Positions 10,612 to 23,329 of a DNA stretch of 64,000 bases are shown one piece after another. The notes under the pieces were generated by a model that ran no database searches, was not told the origin of the DNA, and worked only from the letters and a program-made list of their open reading frames with translations. This DNA is from Colocasia esculenta. Lineage: Eukaryota; Streptophyta; Magnoliopsida; Alismatales; Araceae. The DNA lies in assembly GCA_014218235.1 (NCBI GenBank), contig CM024761.1, forward strand, positions 95,291,648 to 95,355,647, read 5' to 3'. The first letter of the stretch is position 1. Each line of letters opens with the position of its first letter. A program made the position numbers and the translations under genes.

Positions 10612-13509
10612 TGTAACGCCCCTCTTAGACCCAGTACAGTTATTTCAACTCACATTGGATCTAATAGAGATATTACAGTGGAATATATCCAACATTATAT
10701 GGTACAGATTGAGACATACATAAATGACAATTCAATTCCAATAATATGCAATGGAATATAGAACCAAATACTTGTAATCAACATCATACTCAAATGTTAA
10801 GTCTAAACATAAAAGAAAGATAGCAATAGTCCAAATGTATTACATTCCACAAGTTCAAATGCATAAACTGAAAGTGCATCGCTCCTCCATACATAATCAC
10901 TCTAAATCTCTCAAGAAATCTAAACCTCCATGTCCTCTCGCTCCGAGTCAATGTGCACTAACTCCTGGGTATCCTCTATATCTCCTGAAATGTTAAGCAA
11001 GTATGAGTCTACAAGACTCAGCAAGTCACATGAAAGACAGTTCACGATATTATGTATATAATAGGTTTAAAACATGGTAACATATACCATTTACATCTTT
11101 GATATCATATAACTCTTCCTGCTAACATGGATCTAAGTCATTTGGCAATCATTCTTTACATAGCATGCCTACTTATTATGGAAATAAAACATTTCATGTA
11201 TCATATAGCCTATGTCTTTTATTATAACCATAAAATTAAACATGTTTCTATAACATAGCATGTAATCGATTTCATGGACATAAGTTCAATGTCATGTAGC
11301 ATGTAAACATTTTCAAGAAAAGCTTTAACCTACATTATGCAATATGCAATTAGTTAACTTGTAGCAAGTAATCATTTATACATGTGGCAACTATTACATA
11401 TAACTTGTCATGTAATTCATGTAACATTTAATACAAATGACATGTGGATCATGTAGCATGTACCATGTAGACATTTATCATGTAGATATTTATCATGTAG
11501 ACATGTAGCATGTAGACATTAGTCTCTTATCATTTAGTTGCCAAGACATAGCCCACACGACTACTAGAGATCATGTAGTCAAATAGCATTCACTTATCAC
11601 CTAGGCAAAGCAGTGATGAAGTCCTGGCCATTGCGCAATACCTGGAAAAGCCCTTCCCATCTTAGCCAGTAGAACTTGTCTACCTCATGGATTTCAATCC
11701 GTTGCCCACGGATTTAGTAGGTCCTTTTCATATAGGTGAACCATTACCATAGGAGCATCCATGGTGTAGTTCCTTGTAGGAAATCTCTATCATAGCAATG
11801 TCTTTATTGGCCATTTCATTTTAGAATATGCATTACCATATATGCAATCATATAATCTACGTGTTCATGCAATTCTATCACAAGTCGATGCAATAACATA
11901 TAGCATGTCTCTTTCAGTTCTGAATTCAACTTTACTGTATAACAGAACCCTATCGTGATACTAATTATATCACATGTATTCATGCACATTTCTCATGTTT
12001 ATTTAATTTCTATATGCAATTTACTAATCAGAAATCCATAGCAGTATGCACAGAAGTCTAAAAATCCCAAAATTATGATAGTAATTCAGAATCAGATTAA
12101 ACCACATACATGTAAAATTTCACATTTTTATGAGCTCTATAGCCATTTTTCATAATTAAATTCCATCAATTTAAGCTAAATATCATGGTACAATAGTGAG
12201 GAAAATCATGTGATTCTATGCAGGAACTAAGAATAACCGGTATGCAGCATATCTCACAGTAATATAGTCCCAACATGAATCATGCTCACATCTTTTTACT
12301 TTTCTTTTATCATTTCTATTAACATCAAAAGAATAACTGCTCCTATGTACATATGGTTTATACACCATTATAACGACCTGCCCCTAGTATAGCAGTGGTA
12401 AATCACACACAAAATATCACTTGGTCAAAACCTCATACATTCATGGATCACGTATAAGCAATTAAAATCAGATTTCAGAATTTCATTGTACTGATAAACT
12501 TGACGGCAGCATAGGTGGCGTTTACCTAAAGTCGACGTCCACCTATCATACCGTTAAGCCTCAGTAGACGACGGCACATAGTACCGTTAGCATATAGTGG
12601 AGGTCAGAAAACATGATGAAATAGACGGCAATCGATGTGGTCGTTTACAAAAATCTAAACGGCAATGGATATGGACGTCAAGTTCATATCCGCATAAAAC
12701 ACAAAAACTCCACATGAAATAACCGTACTTCTACCCCTTTCTGTACGTTATTTTCATGCTTTAAAAATCTGTAAAAATTTTAAATCTAAAGACTAATCTA
12801 TCCTAAACCTAACTTCCATGTTACTTGCCTCTATCCCTCCTTCGGGAGTGACGAATCAAAGCCCGAAGAAGCCCGCCGTGGCAGTAAGGCAGTCCGCTTC
12901 ACCGGCTTCAAACGCTCCAAATCCGTCTCCAACGTAGTTTCCCTCGCTTGGAGAACCTCCTGATCACAAAGTTGGACGATCCTCCTTGGTCCAGAAACTT
13001 TCAGATCGCACGCACGAGCTCTGCTCCTCCCTTCTCTCGGCCCTCTTTCCCCTCTTCCGAAACTAGTGCGAAAATCCTCTCAATTGCCAAAACCGAGCCT
13101 TCAAAAGAATTCCCACGCCTAGCGAAGACTTAATCCTAGCCTTAGGATCCTAAACGCACCAGATCTCCCAAATAAATGCATGGAAATGGCCGATTTATTC
13201 TCGCCCGGAACGGTAACAGTAAAAAAATTCTAGTCAGGTTAACGTCAACCTAAGCTGCCGTTAGCCATGATGTAGACATCCATCGACTGTATCATCTACA
13301 TTCTTGCCCGAAAGACTAAATATTTCAAAAAATAATAAATGACACTATATGCTGTCGTTAACAAAGGATAAATGGCAAACGATCATGCCGCTAACAGTCT
13401 TACACCAACAGATGTGGACGCCAAGTTCAACACAGAAAAACACACAAAACAGAAATAAACACACAATTGCAACTCATATAAATTTCAAGAAAATTTCTAG
13501 GGCACTACA
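10612..13509 (-). repeat. 5' LTR of the nested chromovirus (2898 bp)
   Basis: It begins (plus strand) TGTAACGCCC and ends GGGCACTACA, matching 2818-5724 throughout. It has the same two CG-word islands (about 12500-12690 and 13240-13430) and the same minus-strand AG|GCAAGT at 12828. It is followed directly by the right TGAAT duplication. Confidence 0.93.
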
Positions 13510-13514
13510 TGAAT
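13510..13514. repeat. Target site duplication TGAAT, right copy
   Basis: It matches 2813-2817 and directly follows the CA end of the LTR. The Tat integrase sequence resumes immediately after. Confidence 0.93.
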
Positions 13515-14544
13515 AGCCAAATGTCAGCTAAGAAAATACTTAGGCAGGGCTATACTGGTCAACCCAGAAGAATATTGTGCCATCTACGTCCATAGGTGTG
13601 TAAAGTGTCAGCTCCATGCCAATAAGATCCGTGCTCCATCTTCCTCCTTGCATCCACTTTCCTCCCCTTGGCCATTTTCCCGTGGGCTTTGATATCATTG
13701 GACCTCTTTGTGATCCCATGCTCAAATTAAACAAAAATCTTTCATTCTCACTGATACTAAGTACTTCACCAAGTGGGCCGAAGCTGAAGCATTTGCAGAA
13801 ATCAAAGGTTCAATTGTGTGCCGGTTTATCATGATGAACATCATCTCGCGGTTTGGAGTGTCAAGCGGCATCGTCACCGACAATGGACACCAATTCATAT
13901 CTCAAGAGCTTCAGGATTTATGTAAGAAATTCAACATTTCTTTGCATCATTCGTCTCCGTATTATCCACAGGGCAACGGTCAAGCCAAAGACACAAACAA
14001 AACACTTTTGAAATTTATAAAGAAAACCTGTGAGTCTCATAAATTTGCAGATTGGCCTGAGAAATTAATTGAGGCTCTATGGGTCTATCGTACCTCCATC
14101 TGCATGCCCACAGGGCAAACTCCCTTTTCGCTTACTTATGGGATGGAGGCGGAATGTCCACATGAGATCATCATTCCTTCGCTAAGGGTGAAGCTGGACA
14201 AAGAACTTAATCTCGACGAATGTCGAGAGGCGTTACAAACACAGATGGAACTCCTAGACGAGCGGCATCTGGCCGCCGCCGATCATGTGCTTTCATATCA
14301 AAATAGACTTTCAAGATCTTTTCAAATGAAAGTGATTGAATGCAAATTTCAAGAATGAGACATGGTCTTGAAGCGAATTTTCATAAAACCTAAAGGTCCT
14401 AGGTCAAAATTTCAAGCAAATTGTGAAGGGCTGTACACCATTAAGGATGTGTACCCTGGGAACGCGTATAGGCTAGTAAATGCCAAGGGTGAGGAGCTCT
14501 CTCATCCGTGGAATGGGTTGTACCTTAAAAGATTCTACCCTTAA
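13515..14544 (+). pseudogene. pol: Tat copy 1 integrase, catalytic Glu lost
   Basis: Continuation of the integrase cut at 2817. The first 300 bases need several frame changes (compare the clean reading at 62100-62750). The open frame 13816-14358 has CRFIMMNIISRFGV, VTDNGHQF with the second catalytic Asp, and HHSSPYYPQGNGQAKDTNK, where the DDE glutamate (QAEVTNK in the second copy) is Lys. After one stop (14356) the C-terminus runs MVLKRIFIKPKGPRSKF to LYLKRFYP and the natural stop at 14542. The missing Glu alone would abolish strand transfer. Confidence 0.88.
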
Positions 14545-15530
14545 TTAAAGATTTTCAATAGTGGCGCATTTTGCAAAGGAATGCTAGCTGTCATGAGTCT
14601 CACATCTGTCTTATTGCTTTTAAGTAACCGCTCAGGTTTGGTCAACACACGCAACACGGCAACCCGCGGTCAATTTCCCTCAGACACTTGTGTTCCTACT
14701 TTGCCCTAGTATAGGAGAGTGAAGGTCTTTTCTTTTCCTGCTCGGAAAATGTCTAGGGGTAAAAGGACGCTAATTTGTAGACAAATAATGCTGTAAATCA
14801 CGTGTGTAAGATGTCTCAAAGAGAGACGGTCAGTATGAATGAAAGAAGAAATAACAAAAGAACAACAAATTAGTAAAAGAAAAATGAGAATAGGGGCATG
14901 GCAAAGAGTGGCAGTACAGTTCCTCGTGGGACGCCCTTAAGCGCGGTCATACGCATGCCCCAAATAAAAGCAAAGACCACAAAGTCTTTGGACAACAGAC
15001 AGAATCCATGTGAGATACACCCTCGTGAGTCAAACAAGCTAGTATCTCTAGCACCGACACCAAGTCCTAATCGCCCTTAAGTCTTCCTATCCCCACTAAT
15101 GACCAGAGCATTCCCACACTGGGTCTATGTAGGAACACTAGTGACTAGGGGCGATCAGCCATAAGGGAGCCAAGAACAGATGCACACTGCACCCAAAGGG
15201 TATTTAAGAAAATCTCAAAATCTAAAAAAATCAAAAAATTCCCAAAATCATAAAAAATAAGAAAATCGAAAAAAATAAGAAAATTTTAAAATCCAAAAAA
15301 ATCAGAAAATCTCAAAATCTCAAAAAAAAAATCAGAAAATCTCAAAAATAAAAAAAAATCATAAAATCTCAAAATCCAAAAAAATAGATGTACATATCAC
15401 TTTCTTTTAGCATGCATTATTTTCGTTTACTTTCCGCCTATTTGATAAGGCTCAGCCCCTTGACAATTACAAAGTTAAAGTCATTCCTTGCTTAATGCAA
15501 GGGGCTGAGCCAAAGAGCAGATCTAACCTA
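14545..15530 (+). other. Tat copy 1 3' untranslated region (partial)
   Basis: Non-coding sequence after pol that matches, inverted, the segments downstream of integrase in the second Tat copy. The stretch around 14895-14960 (GGGGCATGGCAAAGAGTGG and onward) pairs with 61300-61360, and 15435-15525 (AAGGCTCAGCCCCTTGACAA) pairs with 56800-56890. Similarity ends near CAGATCTAAC at about 15525, which I take as the present end of this copy. The antisense genes found in copy 2 would lie beyond this point and are absent here. Confidence 0.7.
15195..15390. repeat. A-rich low-complexity tract
   Basis: Degenerate short words such as AAAATCTCAAAATC and AAAAAAATCAGAAAATCTC are repeated for about 200 bases. 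The inverse T-rich tract occurs at 56950-57240 in the second Tat copy at the equivalent place, so it is an inherited part of the Tat 3' region. Confidence 0.75.
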
Positions 15531-17914
15531 TTTTGCTAAGTACCACTTTGGAAAAGGGTTGGGGTTAATCCAACTCAACCCCGGACATAACTTTACACCG
15601 AGTTAAAGTACATTTTGATTTGGTAATGTAAAAGTTAACCCCATGAGTTAAAGTGGGTTAACCCACTTTGCATTTTTGTGGTTTGGTAGGCTAAAGCTAC
15701 TAACCCCTCTACTTTTGTGTTGTCTTTCCTAAAATACCCTTATCCCTACCCTCCATTACTTTTCTTTATTACTTTTTTATTGTACTATATGCTACCATCT
15801 ATCTTGTGCTATATAATTGCTACTATCACATTAATTTTATTATGAAATATAATGAGATTATGAAATATAATTTTCATCATTAAATTTTTTTACTATATGG
15901 TACCATCATATTTATTATATTAGTTTATGCTATCTTATTTTTGTTATATGTTGTGCTACCTTACTTTTGTTATAAATTTCATCAATATATCTATATTTTG
16001 CTATGTACATGCACATTAACATTAAATAAATGATATTATGACTACACTATATGCTATCATCATATTAATTTTATTATGATATAATGAGGTTACGAATTAG
16101 AATATTCATCATTAATTTTTAATACTATATGCTAGCATCATATTTATGTTATTATACTTTATGCTACCATATTCTTGTTATATCTTGTGCTCTTATATTC
16201 TTGATATATACTATCATATATATTCTTCATTATTATTTTCCTATTGGATAAGTATTTTTTTAATAACTTAAATTATACACGTTTAATAATGGATCCTTCC
16301 AGATTTGCACAATCACACATCACTTAATTGTAAACTATCATATTCTACTATCACAAATTTGGAAAAAATATCAACCATATGTCAACCATATGTTCTTTTT
16401 TTTAAAACAAAACTAACTTTGCAAGTTTAAAATTAAATAATATTCATATTTTTCTAGAAACAAACAGACAGATTATTTCTCTATTTTATGTCATTTAAGC
16501 CCTGTAAATGTAACACATCTATGAGAATATAAAAGTTAAAAATGATTCTATATCTTTCAAACATTCATTTCATAAAATTACCACACAGAACTTAATTACA
16601 TAAATTTCACATCATCATATATAACAGAAATATTTTATTTACATCAATTTACATCATCATCCTACATATAACGAGTCTGAATATACAACAAGAGTCACAA
16701 TCCACCCATGATATACAAAACATGAGAATATGATGTCTCTTATAAGCCATCCATTTAATTCTTGTCTCCCAATTGAACAACAATACATCCCTGCAATTGT
16801 AAAAACCCATTAATACATGTAACCAACAAGAAATAAAATCAAAATTGATGTACAATAACATTAACTGATAAGTTAACTTCCAAAAGACAAGTTCATTAAA
16901 ACAAAAATGTATGCAACAATGGAATATGCTTGACCTTCAATTCCTACATTAAGAATTTGAGAATCAGTGTTCCCTCTGAGTGGTCGTATTTTCAATTATC
17001 CTGTTTATTTTGAGGAATCCTCTATAACACAACAGCCATGGTCTTGGATGGAGCAATGAGTAAGGATTCAGTGAACAGAAATAACATGCAGAAAATAATG
17101 AAACAGAAAAAAGTGATGTGAGCTCCCGTGCAAACTAGTGTCCAACATATTGTAACTCTTGTATTAATAAGTAGCAAACAACCCTTTTCCTTTTACAGAA
17201 GATGATAGCGCATATTCACACCAGTGGAGGTATTCACCACACAACAAGATCTCCAAGAATGTCATTCTGGTCTTTGTGCTCATAACACCTAGAAAGGAGG
17301 GTAAGTTTAATCAACTTTACTACTTTCAACTTGAACGTGAAGAAAGTTTCGATGTCATCCAATTCTCACATGGCCAAAGACTATAATGAACCAGATAATG
17401 TGGGTTGCATAAATGTTACTAGAGAATTGAACCGTCAAAAATTAAAGACAAAAGGTTTCTTCACTTTGACATGAAAAATGGAAACAATTTGTTCAAAGTT
17501 TCTGAACTTACGAAAAAAGAAGGTTTTGCATCCTTCCTCGTCAAACATCTCAACGACCTTGCTGTCAGCCTATCATAAAGGCATTGAAATGCCTGCAAAA
17601 TGGCATGATAAAATTTACAAACTCAACCTATAAGGAGAACAGGGGGAAAAGACATAAAAAAATATTTTCCAGCTTTTCAAAGTTAGCACTGTAGCATTAT
17701 CATTTTACCAATCAGCATATTGAAAGTTATATCAGTAGCAAAACAAAGAAACTTGCAACTATTAACCAAATTTAGACAAGATAAGTATCATGTAAGTTCA
17801 TAACTTTATGTGAAACTTTGCCAAATGATGTACAGAGCTTCTTAATGTGGTGGGATTAGACAAAACCGGCAAGCACTACCAGGATTGGACGGTTCTTCTG
17901 TCATCAGTAGTTTG
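15531..17914. other. AT-rich unassigned region
   Basis: No credible gene is visible. The first 200 bases hold repeated words built on TTAACCC and AGTTAAAGT (GGGGTTAATCCAACTCAACC, AGTTAAAGTGGGTTAACCCA), which resemble the end regions of a DNA transposon, but I could not define terminal inverted repeats or a target duplication. From about 15780 to 16300 there are recurring ACTATATGCTACCATC-type words. The remainder to 17914 is plain AT-rich sequence with only short chance frames (such as 16649-16861, minus). Confidence 0.35.
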
Positions 17915-19393
17915 TGTGAGGATCTATCGCGACCCGAGATCAAGGAAACGCAGCGGAAAATGAGATTTAAAATTTGATCTCGATCCATTTTGGGATACGC
18001 AAACGAGACTATCGGATAGTCGAAATCACCTTGCGCGGAATCGGATCCGCGTTCGTACGATTCCGTGGAGGTTACCCCACAAGCCGTTCAACCGTCTGGC
18101 CTCCACCGGTGTCCACGCGGTCTTCCTCGCGACTGACCACGCTCACTCCCTCGGGTTCCGCAACACTCGAAGATTGAGCTTGGATCCGTGCCGATCTCTG
18201 TGACATGTGATGCAAGAGAGAGGGAGAGAGAGTGGGAGAGAGGGGGGGCGGCCAGGAGAAAACCCTGATGCTTGGCCAGGGTTGTCCCATCACATCAATA
18301 TATAGAGATTGTGGTTTTTCACAAAAACCCCTGATCTTTATATATTTAGATCGTCGTCTAAAAATCTATTGCGTGTGACCCTCGAGGCCCAAGTACCAAT
18401 CCAGTTAATGGCCCAATAAACTAGTAACACTTACTAACTTGATTAATTAGTTAATATCAAATATTACCTAGTTAATAATCTGAATCAACTTTATCTAGCC
18501 GACTCAGCTGGGCCTCCGAACACGTTGTGTGCCAAGCAACACCACGTGAACCCGAAAGGTATTGGGGTTCTGCAACCCTCACAAGGAACCTATCTATCAT
18601 CAGTTACCGTGTAGATATAATCTCTCATTTGCACAATACTCTTGAACAACTTAGGATATGGTACGCTGTCAAATCCTAACTTATTGTTCCACTGGAATTC
18701 GATGCTTTAGATTAATATCAAAAACTCCCTTTTTGATATTTTTGTCTGCGTTGGCCAGGGACTTCGTTACATCGTTCCCTTGAGTATTCTCCCTCTGTGT
18801 ACCGAGGGCAAATGATCCCTTGTTGACCACTCAATCCCCTTCGAAGGTCTTTCGCTGTGTCCGAACATTGACTATTTGGATTCTCATGGATAGAGATTCT
18901 TAGGCCAAGCTCGAAAAACAGAAGTCACCAACAAGGTGTCTTTGGTGTCTCAGGTCTGAAGATCATCTACACAACTGTGACAATCGAATCTTTCTGGTTG
19001 ACAGTTAGGTACAATTCCATCCAGTGATTCTATCGGATCAGTTCAGTGAACTATTTTTCTAAAGAGCACCTATTGTTTCTCCTTAGTGTCTCCACACATA
19101 TGACTATGAGATCAGTCATCCTCATCACTTGAGCAGGAGTAAACAATACTATTCTTTCCGGATATCTGATGTCCTTCTCAGGTATCCACCAAATAGGAAT
19201 ATTTAGAATATGTGTTTATTAAGTGAGCAGTCTCATAAGTATGATCACACATCATAGTCTACTCACTGTTGCACATGTTCATGGACTTTATTATAATACC
19301 AACATAGTAAAATAATAAACAAAATCTATTTTATTAATAACTGAACAAAATGATACAATATCAGATTGGCTTGTTTTCCACCTAAGACTAACA
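17915..19393 (-). repeat. 3' LTR of the copia element (about 1.48 kb)
   Basis: In the plus strand it begins TGTGAGGATCTATCGCGACC and ends CTAAGACTAACA, giving a minus-strand LTR TGTTAGTC..GATCCTCACA. The right edge is fixed by the adjoining purine tract; the left edge could be 17913 or 17915. It contains a GA-rich run (about 18208-18250). No second LTR is present for comparison, so the limits are inferred from termini only. Confidence 0.7.
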
Positions 19394-19404
19394 ATCTCGC
19401 ACTT
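19394..19404 (-). other. Polypurine tract of the copia element
   Basis: The minus strand reads AAGTGCGAGAT immediately before TGTTAGTC. This resembles the AAGTGGGAGATTGTT junction common at copia 3' LTRs, with one G to C change. Confidence 0.7.
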
Positions 19405-19407
19405 GGA

Positions 19408-21059
19408 CTAAAGCCAATCACCTTTATGCACTAATCCCATAGCTGTCAGGTGATGCTCAAACACAATTTGAGGTAAAGGCTTTTTCAGTGGATCTACTAC
19501 ATTGTCAGCTGATGGAACCTTTTCCACCACAACATCTCCTCTGGCAATTATTTCTCTAATCAGATGAAAGCTCCTCAGAATGTGCTTAGACTTCTGATGA
19601 GACTGTGGCTCTTTAGCTTCTGCAATAGCCCCATTGTTGTCACACAATAGTGAGATGGGATCTGAAATAGAAGGAACGACGCCAAGATCGGTGATGAATT
19701 TCTTCAACCACATTGCTTCCTTGGCGGCTTCAGCTACAAAATGTACTCAGCTTCAGACGTCGAATTTTCAGTTGTTTCTTGCTTAGAACTTTTCCAGCAA
19801 ACTGCACCTCCGTTTAGGGTAAAAATAAATCTAGATGTAGACTTGCTATCATCTGGATCTGACTGAAAACTGGAGTCAGTGAAGCCTCGGAGTTTCAGTT
19901 CACCTCCTCCATAAACTAGAAATGTATCCTTAGTTCTTCTCTAATATCTTAGGATACACTTCATGGCCTTCCAGTGCTCCTGACCTGGATTAGCCTGAAA
20001 TCTGCTCGAAACACTTTGAGCATAGGCTACATCAGGTCTTCTACATAGCATGGCATACATGATAGATCCTATGGCAGAAGCATAAGGAACTCTATCCATG
20101 ACTGCCCTCTCTTCAGGAGTCTTAGGACACTGTTCTTTTGAGAGATGAATTCCATGTCTCACAGGTATGAGTCCTCTTTTTGAATTCTCCATGCCAAACC
20201 TTTTAACAATGGTATCTATGTACATAGATTGGGTTAAACCTAGCATCCTCTTTGATCTATCCCTATAGATCCATATTCCTAACACGTAGGATGCTTCTCC
20301 AAAATCTTTCATGGAGAAGTTCTTTGACAGACAGATCTTTACAGAGGATAACATTGCCACATCATTCCTAATGAGTGGAATGTCATCTACGTAAAGAAGT
20401 AGAAAGGTGACACCAATCCCACTTGTTTTCTTGTACACACATGGTTCATCCTCATTCTTAATATTGTCATAAGATTTAATGGCCTCATCAAATCTTATGT
20501 TCCAGCTCTTGGAGGCTTGTTTTAGTCAATATATGGATCTCTGTAGCTTGCACAGTTTGTCCGGAAACTCCTTAGATGTGTAACCCTCTAGTTGTATTAT
20601 ATACACCTCTTCCTTAAGGTTCCCATTAAGGAAGGCAGTTTTCACATCCATTTGCCAAATTTCATAATCATAGTGTGCAGCTATAGCAAGAAGAACTCTA
20701 ATTGATTTTACCATGGCAACTGGGGAAAAAGTTTCATCATAGTCAACTCCTTGTCTTTGACGATAACCTTTCGCCACTAGTCTTGCCTTGTATGTATCAA
20801 TTTGTCCATCAGCACCGATCTTTCTCTTAAAGATCCACTTGCACCCTATGGGTACAATACCCTCAGGTACATCAACTAAGTTCCAAACATGGTTAGTGTA
20901 CATGGACTGTATCTCAGAGTTCATAGCCCCCTGCCAATTCCCAGCTTCTGGGCCTTCAGTGGACTCCAGGTAAGTCATAGGATCATCATCCTCATGGTAG
21001 GGTACTTTCGAGTCACCTCCATCAATATGTCCCACATATCGTGCTGGTAACTTAGTCAC
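19408..21059 (-). pseudogene. pol: Copia reverse transcriptase and RNase H
   Basis: The frame 21059-20526 contains WQGAMNSEIQSMYTNHVWNL, GCKWIFKRKIGADGQIDTYK and ETFSPVAMVKSIRVLL, the N-terminal part of copia RT, and WQMDVKTAFLNG. After a stop (Y*LKQAS near 20524) the frame 20438-19941 has the catalytic box LLLYVDDI and LGIWIYRDRS. RNase H follows: FTDSSFQSDPDDSKST, then TSEAEYI before a stop near 19740, then LLCDNNGAIAEAKEPQSHQK and HLIREIIARGDVVVEKV. The product end KGDWL is just before the purine tract. At least three stops interrupt it. Confidence 0.87.
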
Positions 21060-23317
21060 TCTACCTGACTTGTATCAATAGGATCACGAACCAACACCTC
21101 ACTCTCAGAGGCAGTGTTGACTTGTGGATTTGGAACCTCTTCTAGTACTACTTTACTCCCACTATCTTCTTGGAGAAGATATTCCTCCTCTAGAAAAATA
21201 GCTCTCCTGGCAACAATCACTTTTTGTTCCTCAGGACAGTAAAAGTAATATCAAAATGTCTCCTTTGGATATCCAACAAATCTACACTTACATGTCCTTG
21301 ATTCTAGTTTGTCTAGATCGTGCCTCTTTACATGGGCTGGACAACCCATACTTTAACATGTTTAAAATCTGGTTTTCTACCCTTCCATATCTCTATGGTG
21401 TAGAGGACACAGACTTACTAAGCAACTTGTTCAACAAGTAAGCAGTTGTCTCAAGTACATATCCCCAGAGAGAGACTGGTAATTCTGAAAAGCTCATCAT
21501 TAATCGTGCCATGTCCAACAAAGTGCGATTTCTCCTTTCTGACACCCCATCATCTGTAATGTATAAGGAGGGGTAAGCTGAGATAGGATACCATTATCCT
21601 TCATGAACTGTGTGAATTCTGTACTTAAGTATTCTCCTCCTCGATCTGATCGAAGAGTCTTAATACTATTTCCAGTTTGCTTCTCTACTTCATTTTTAAA
21701 TTCTTTGAACTTCTCAAAAGCTTCTATTTGTACTTCATCAAGTACACATATCCGAATCTATAGAAGTCATCATGAATGTAATGATGTATGAGAAGCCACC
21801 CTTGGCTGGGTAGACATTGGCCCACATACGTCTGAATGTATAAGCCCTAATAATTCTTTGGCACGTTCTCCATGTCCAGTAAATGGAGAATTAGCCATTT
21901 TACCCATGAGGCAAGATTCACAAGTTGCATATAATTCATAATCGAATTGACTCAAATACCCGTTATTATGCAACTTTTGGAGTCTAGCTTCACCAATATG
22001 TCCAAGCCTACAATGCCACAAGTAGGATTGATTCACACTGTTCATGCTCTTCTTAAGAACCACATCAAGATGGAGATCATGATAAGAAACATTCAAAAGA
22101 TATAAACCATTGACCATATTCGCAGTAGCAATCAAATTATTTCTGAGATAAGCGGAACAACATTTGTTCTTAATTGTCAACGTATATCCAACTTTGCCTA
22201 AACATGAAACAGAAATGATGTTCTTTATTATGCTAGGAACATAATAACAATCTTCTAAAGATAGAACATCTCTAGATGGGAGCTTAAGGTTCACTGTCCA
22301 AATAGAGCTTGCCGCAACCTTTGCGCTATTTCCTAGCCTTAGCTCCACCTCATTCTTGGTCAGCTTTCTTCTACTTGTCAGCACCTGCACATCATTGCAA
22401 ATATGAGAACCACATCTAGTACCTAATACCCATGATGTAGAATCTCTAACTGACAAGTGTAATTCTATCATATAGATACCTAAAGCTTCACCTTGCTTCA
22501 CAGTGCCCTGAGCTTTGTCCTTGAGGTATTGTTTGCAATTCCTCTTCCAATGACCGTTCTGGTGACAATAGAAGCACTCACCCTTTTCATCTTCTGTGTC
22601 CTCCTTTTTCTTCTGAGCTGGGTTTGTCTTAACATGCTTCTTTTGATTTCCTTTCTTAAAGGATTGAACTGCCCTCCTCTTCCTATTGGTCTTACCAACT
22701 AAAAGGACTTGAGGTTTTTCCTTCTGAAGGTTTCCCTCAGCAGTCTTAAGCATGTTAAGTAACTCAGCTAATGTGACCTGAATCTTGTTCATGTTAAAGT
22801 TAACAATGAACTGAGAGTATGAGTCAAGAAGTGATTGCAAGATGAGGTCTATGCTCATTTCCTTAGGGTGTTCAACCCCAAGCACAGCTAACTTCTCAAT
22901 CCACTCTATCATCTTCAGTACATGTGTCTGTACTGAAGATCCCTCAACCATCCTTGCTCTGAACAGACTTTTAGATATCTCATATCTTTCAGTTCTGCTC
23001 TGCTCAGGAAATAGCTCCTTCAAATGGATCAACATGGCTTTGGCATCCATGTTTTCATGCTACCTCTGCAACTCATTGCTCATTGAGGTAAGCATGAAAC
23101 ATTGTGCCATGGTGGAATCTTGCTTCCACTTCTCATACTCAAGCACCTCTCCTTCAGGGGCATCTGATGCCGGCTCAGCAGGGGCCTCACTATCCAGGAC
23201 ATAGGCGATTTCCTCAGACCTGAGGACAATCTTCATGTTTCTGAGCCAATCGGAGTAGTTTGGGCCTGTCAAACAATTGGCATCCAATATGCCACGTAAC
23301 GGATTTCCTGATGACAT
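21060..23317 (-). pseudogene. gag-pol: Copia gag, protease and integrase
   Basis: Gag starts at 23317 (MSSGNPLRGILDANCLTGPN). One stop/shift near 23055 separates it from the 426-residue frame 23050-21770, which holds the gag core, a zinc knuckle CFYCHQNGHWKRNC, a protease-like segment SWVLGTRCGSHICN (the usual DTG is GTR, so the active-site Asp is lost), and the integrase zinc-binding stretch LWHCRLGHIGEARLQ with CESCLMGKM. The integrase core is broken: TLRSDRGGEYLSTEF can be read near 21610-21660 in the minus strand, but a deletion or shift and several stops follow up to RT. Confidence 0.85.
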
Positions 23318-23329
23318 TTTAGCCTACAA

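Larger units (their letters stand above)
2818..13509 (-). mobile_element. Complete Ty3/gypsy chromovirus (Tekay/Del-like), nested in Tat copy 1
   Basis: This is a 10.7 kb element on the minus strand with all structural landmarks: two LTRs of about 2.9 kb, a PBS complementary to initiator tRNA-Met beside the right LTR, a polypurine tract beside the left LTR, and a TGAAT target duplication. Coding order on the minus strand is gag, protease, RT, RNase H, integrase, chromodomain. The long LTRs and the C-terminal chromodomain with VEILDRKVQ fit the Tekay/Del clade of plant chromoviruses. All domains carry stops or frameshifts, so it is not autonomous now. LTR copies differ by several percent in a sampled stretch, so it is not very recent. 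Confidence 0.93.
1..15530 (+). mobile_element. Tat-lineage Ty3/gypsy retrotransposon, copy 1 (interrupted by 2818-13509)
   Basis: The pol order is RT, RNase H, a second RNase H-like domain, integrase, which is Ty3/gypsy. The RT text (CPKNDFPLPHLDVLID) and the second RNase H (FDGA, GDSQLV) are typical of the Tat branch of non-chromodomain plant elements. Its 5' end lies outside the window. Integrase breaks at 2817 and resumes at 13510, and the intervening DNA is a complete chromovirus with matching target duplications, so this is one element split by nesting. The 3' end is not visible: similarity to the second Tat copy (51157-63112) stops near 15530, before any LTR. Frameshifts, stops and a lost integrase catalytic residue show it is dead. 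Confidence 0.85.

Noticed and set aside
16649..16861. 70-residue minus-strand frame in the AT-rich region as a small gene
   Set aside because: Composition-driven, no motif, no promoter or splice context, no second copy for support.
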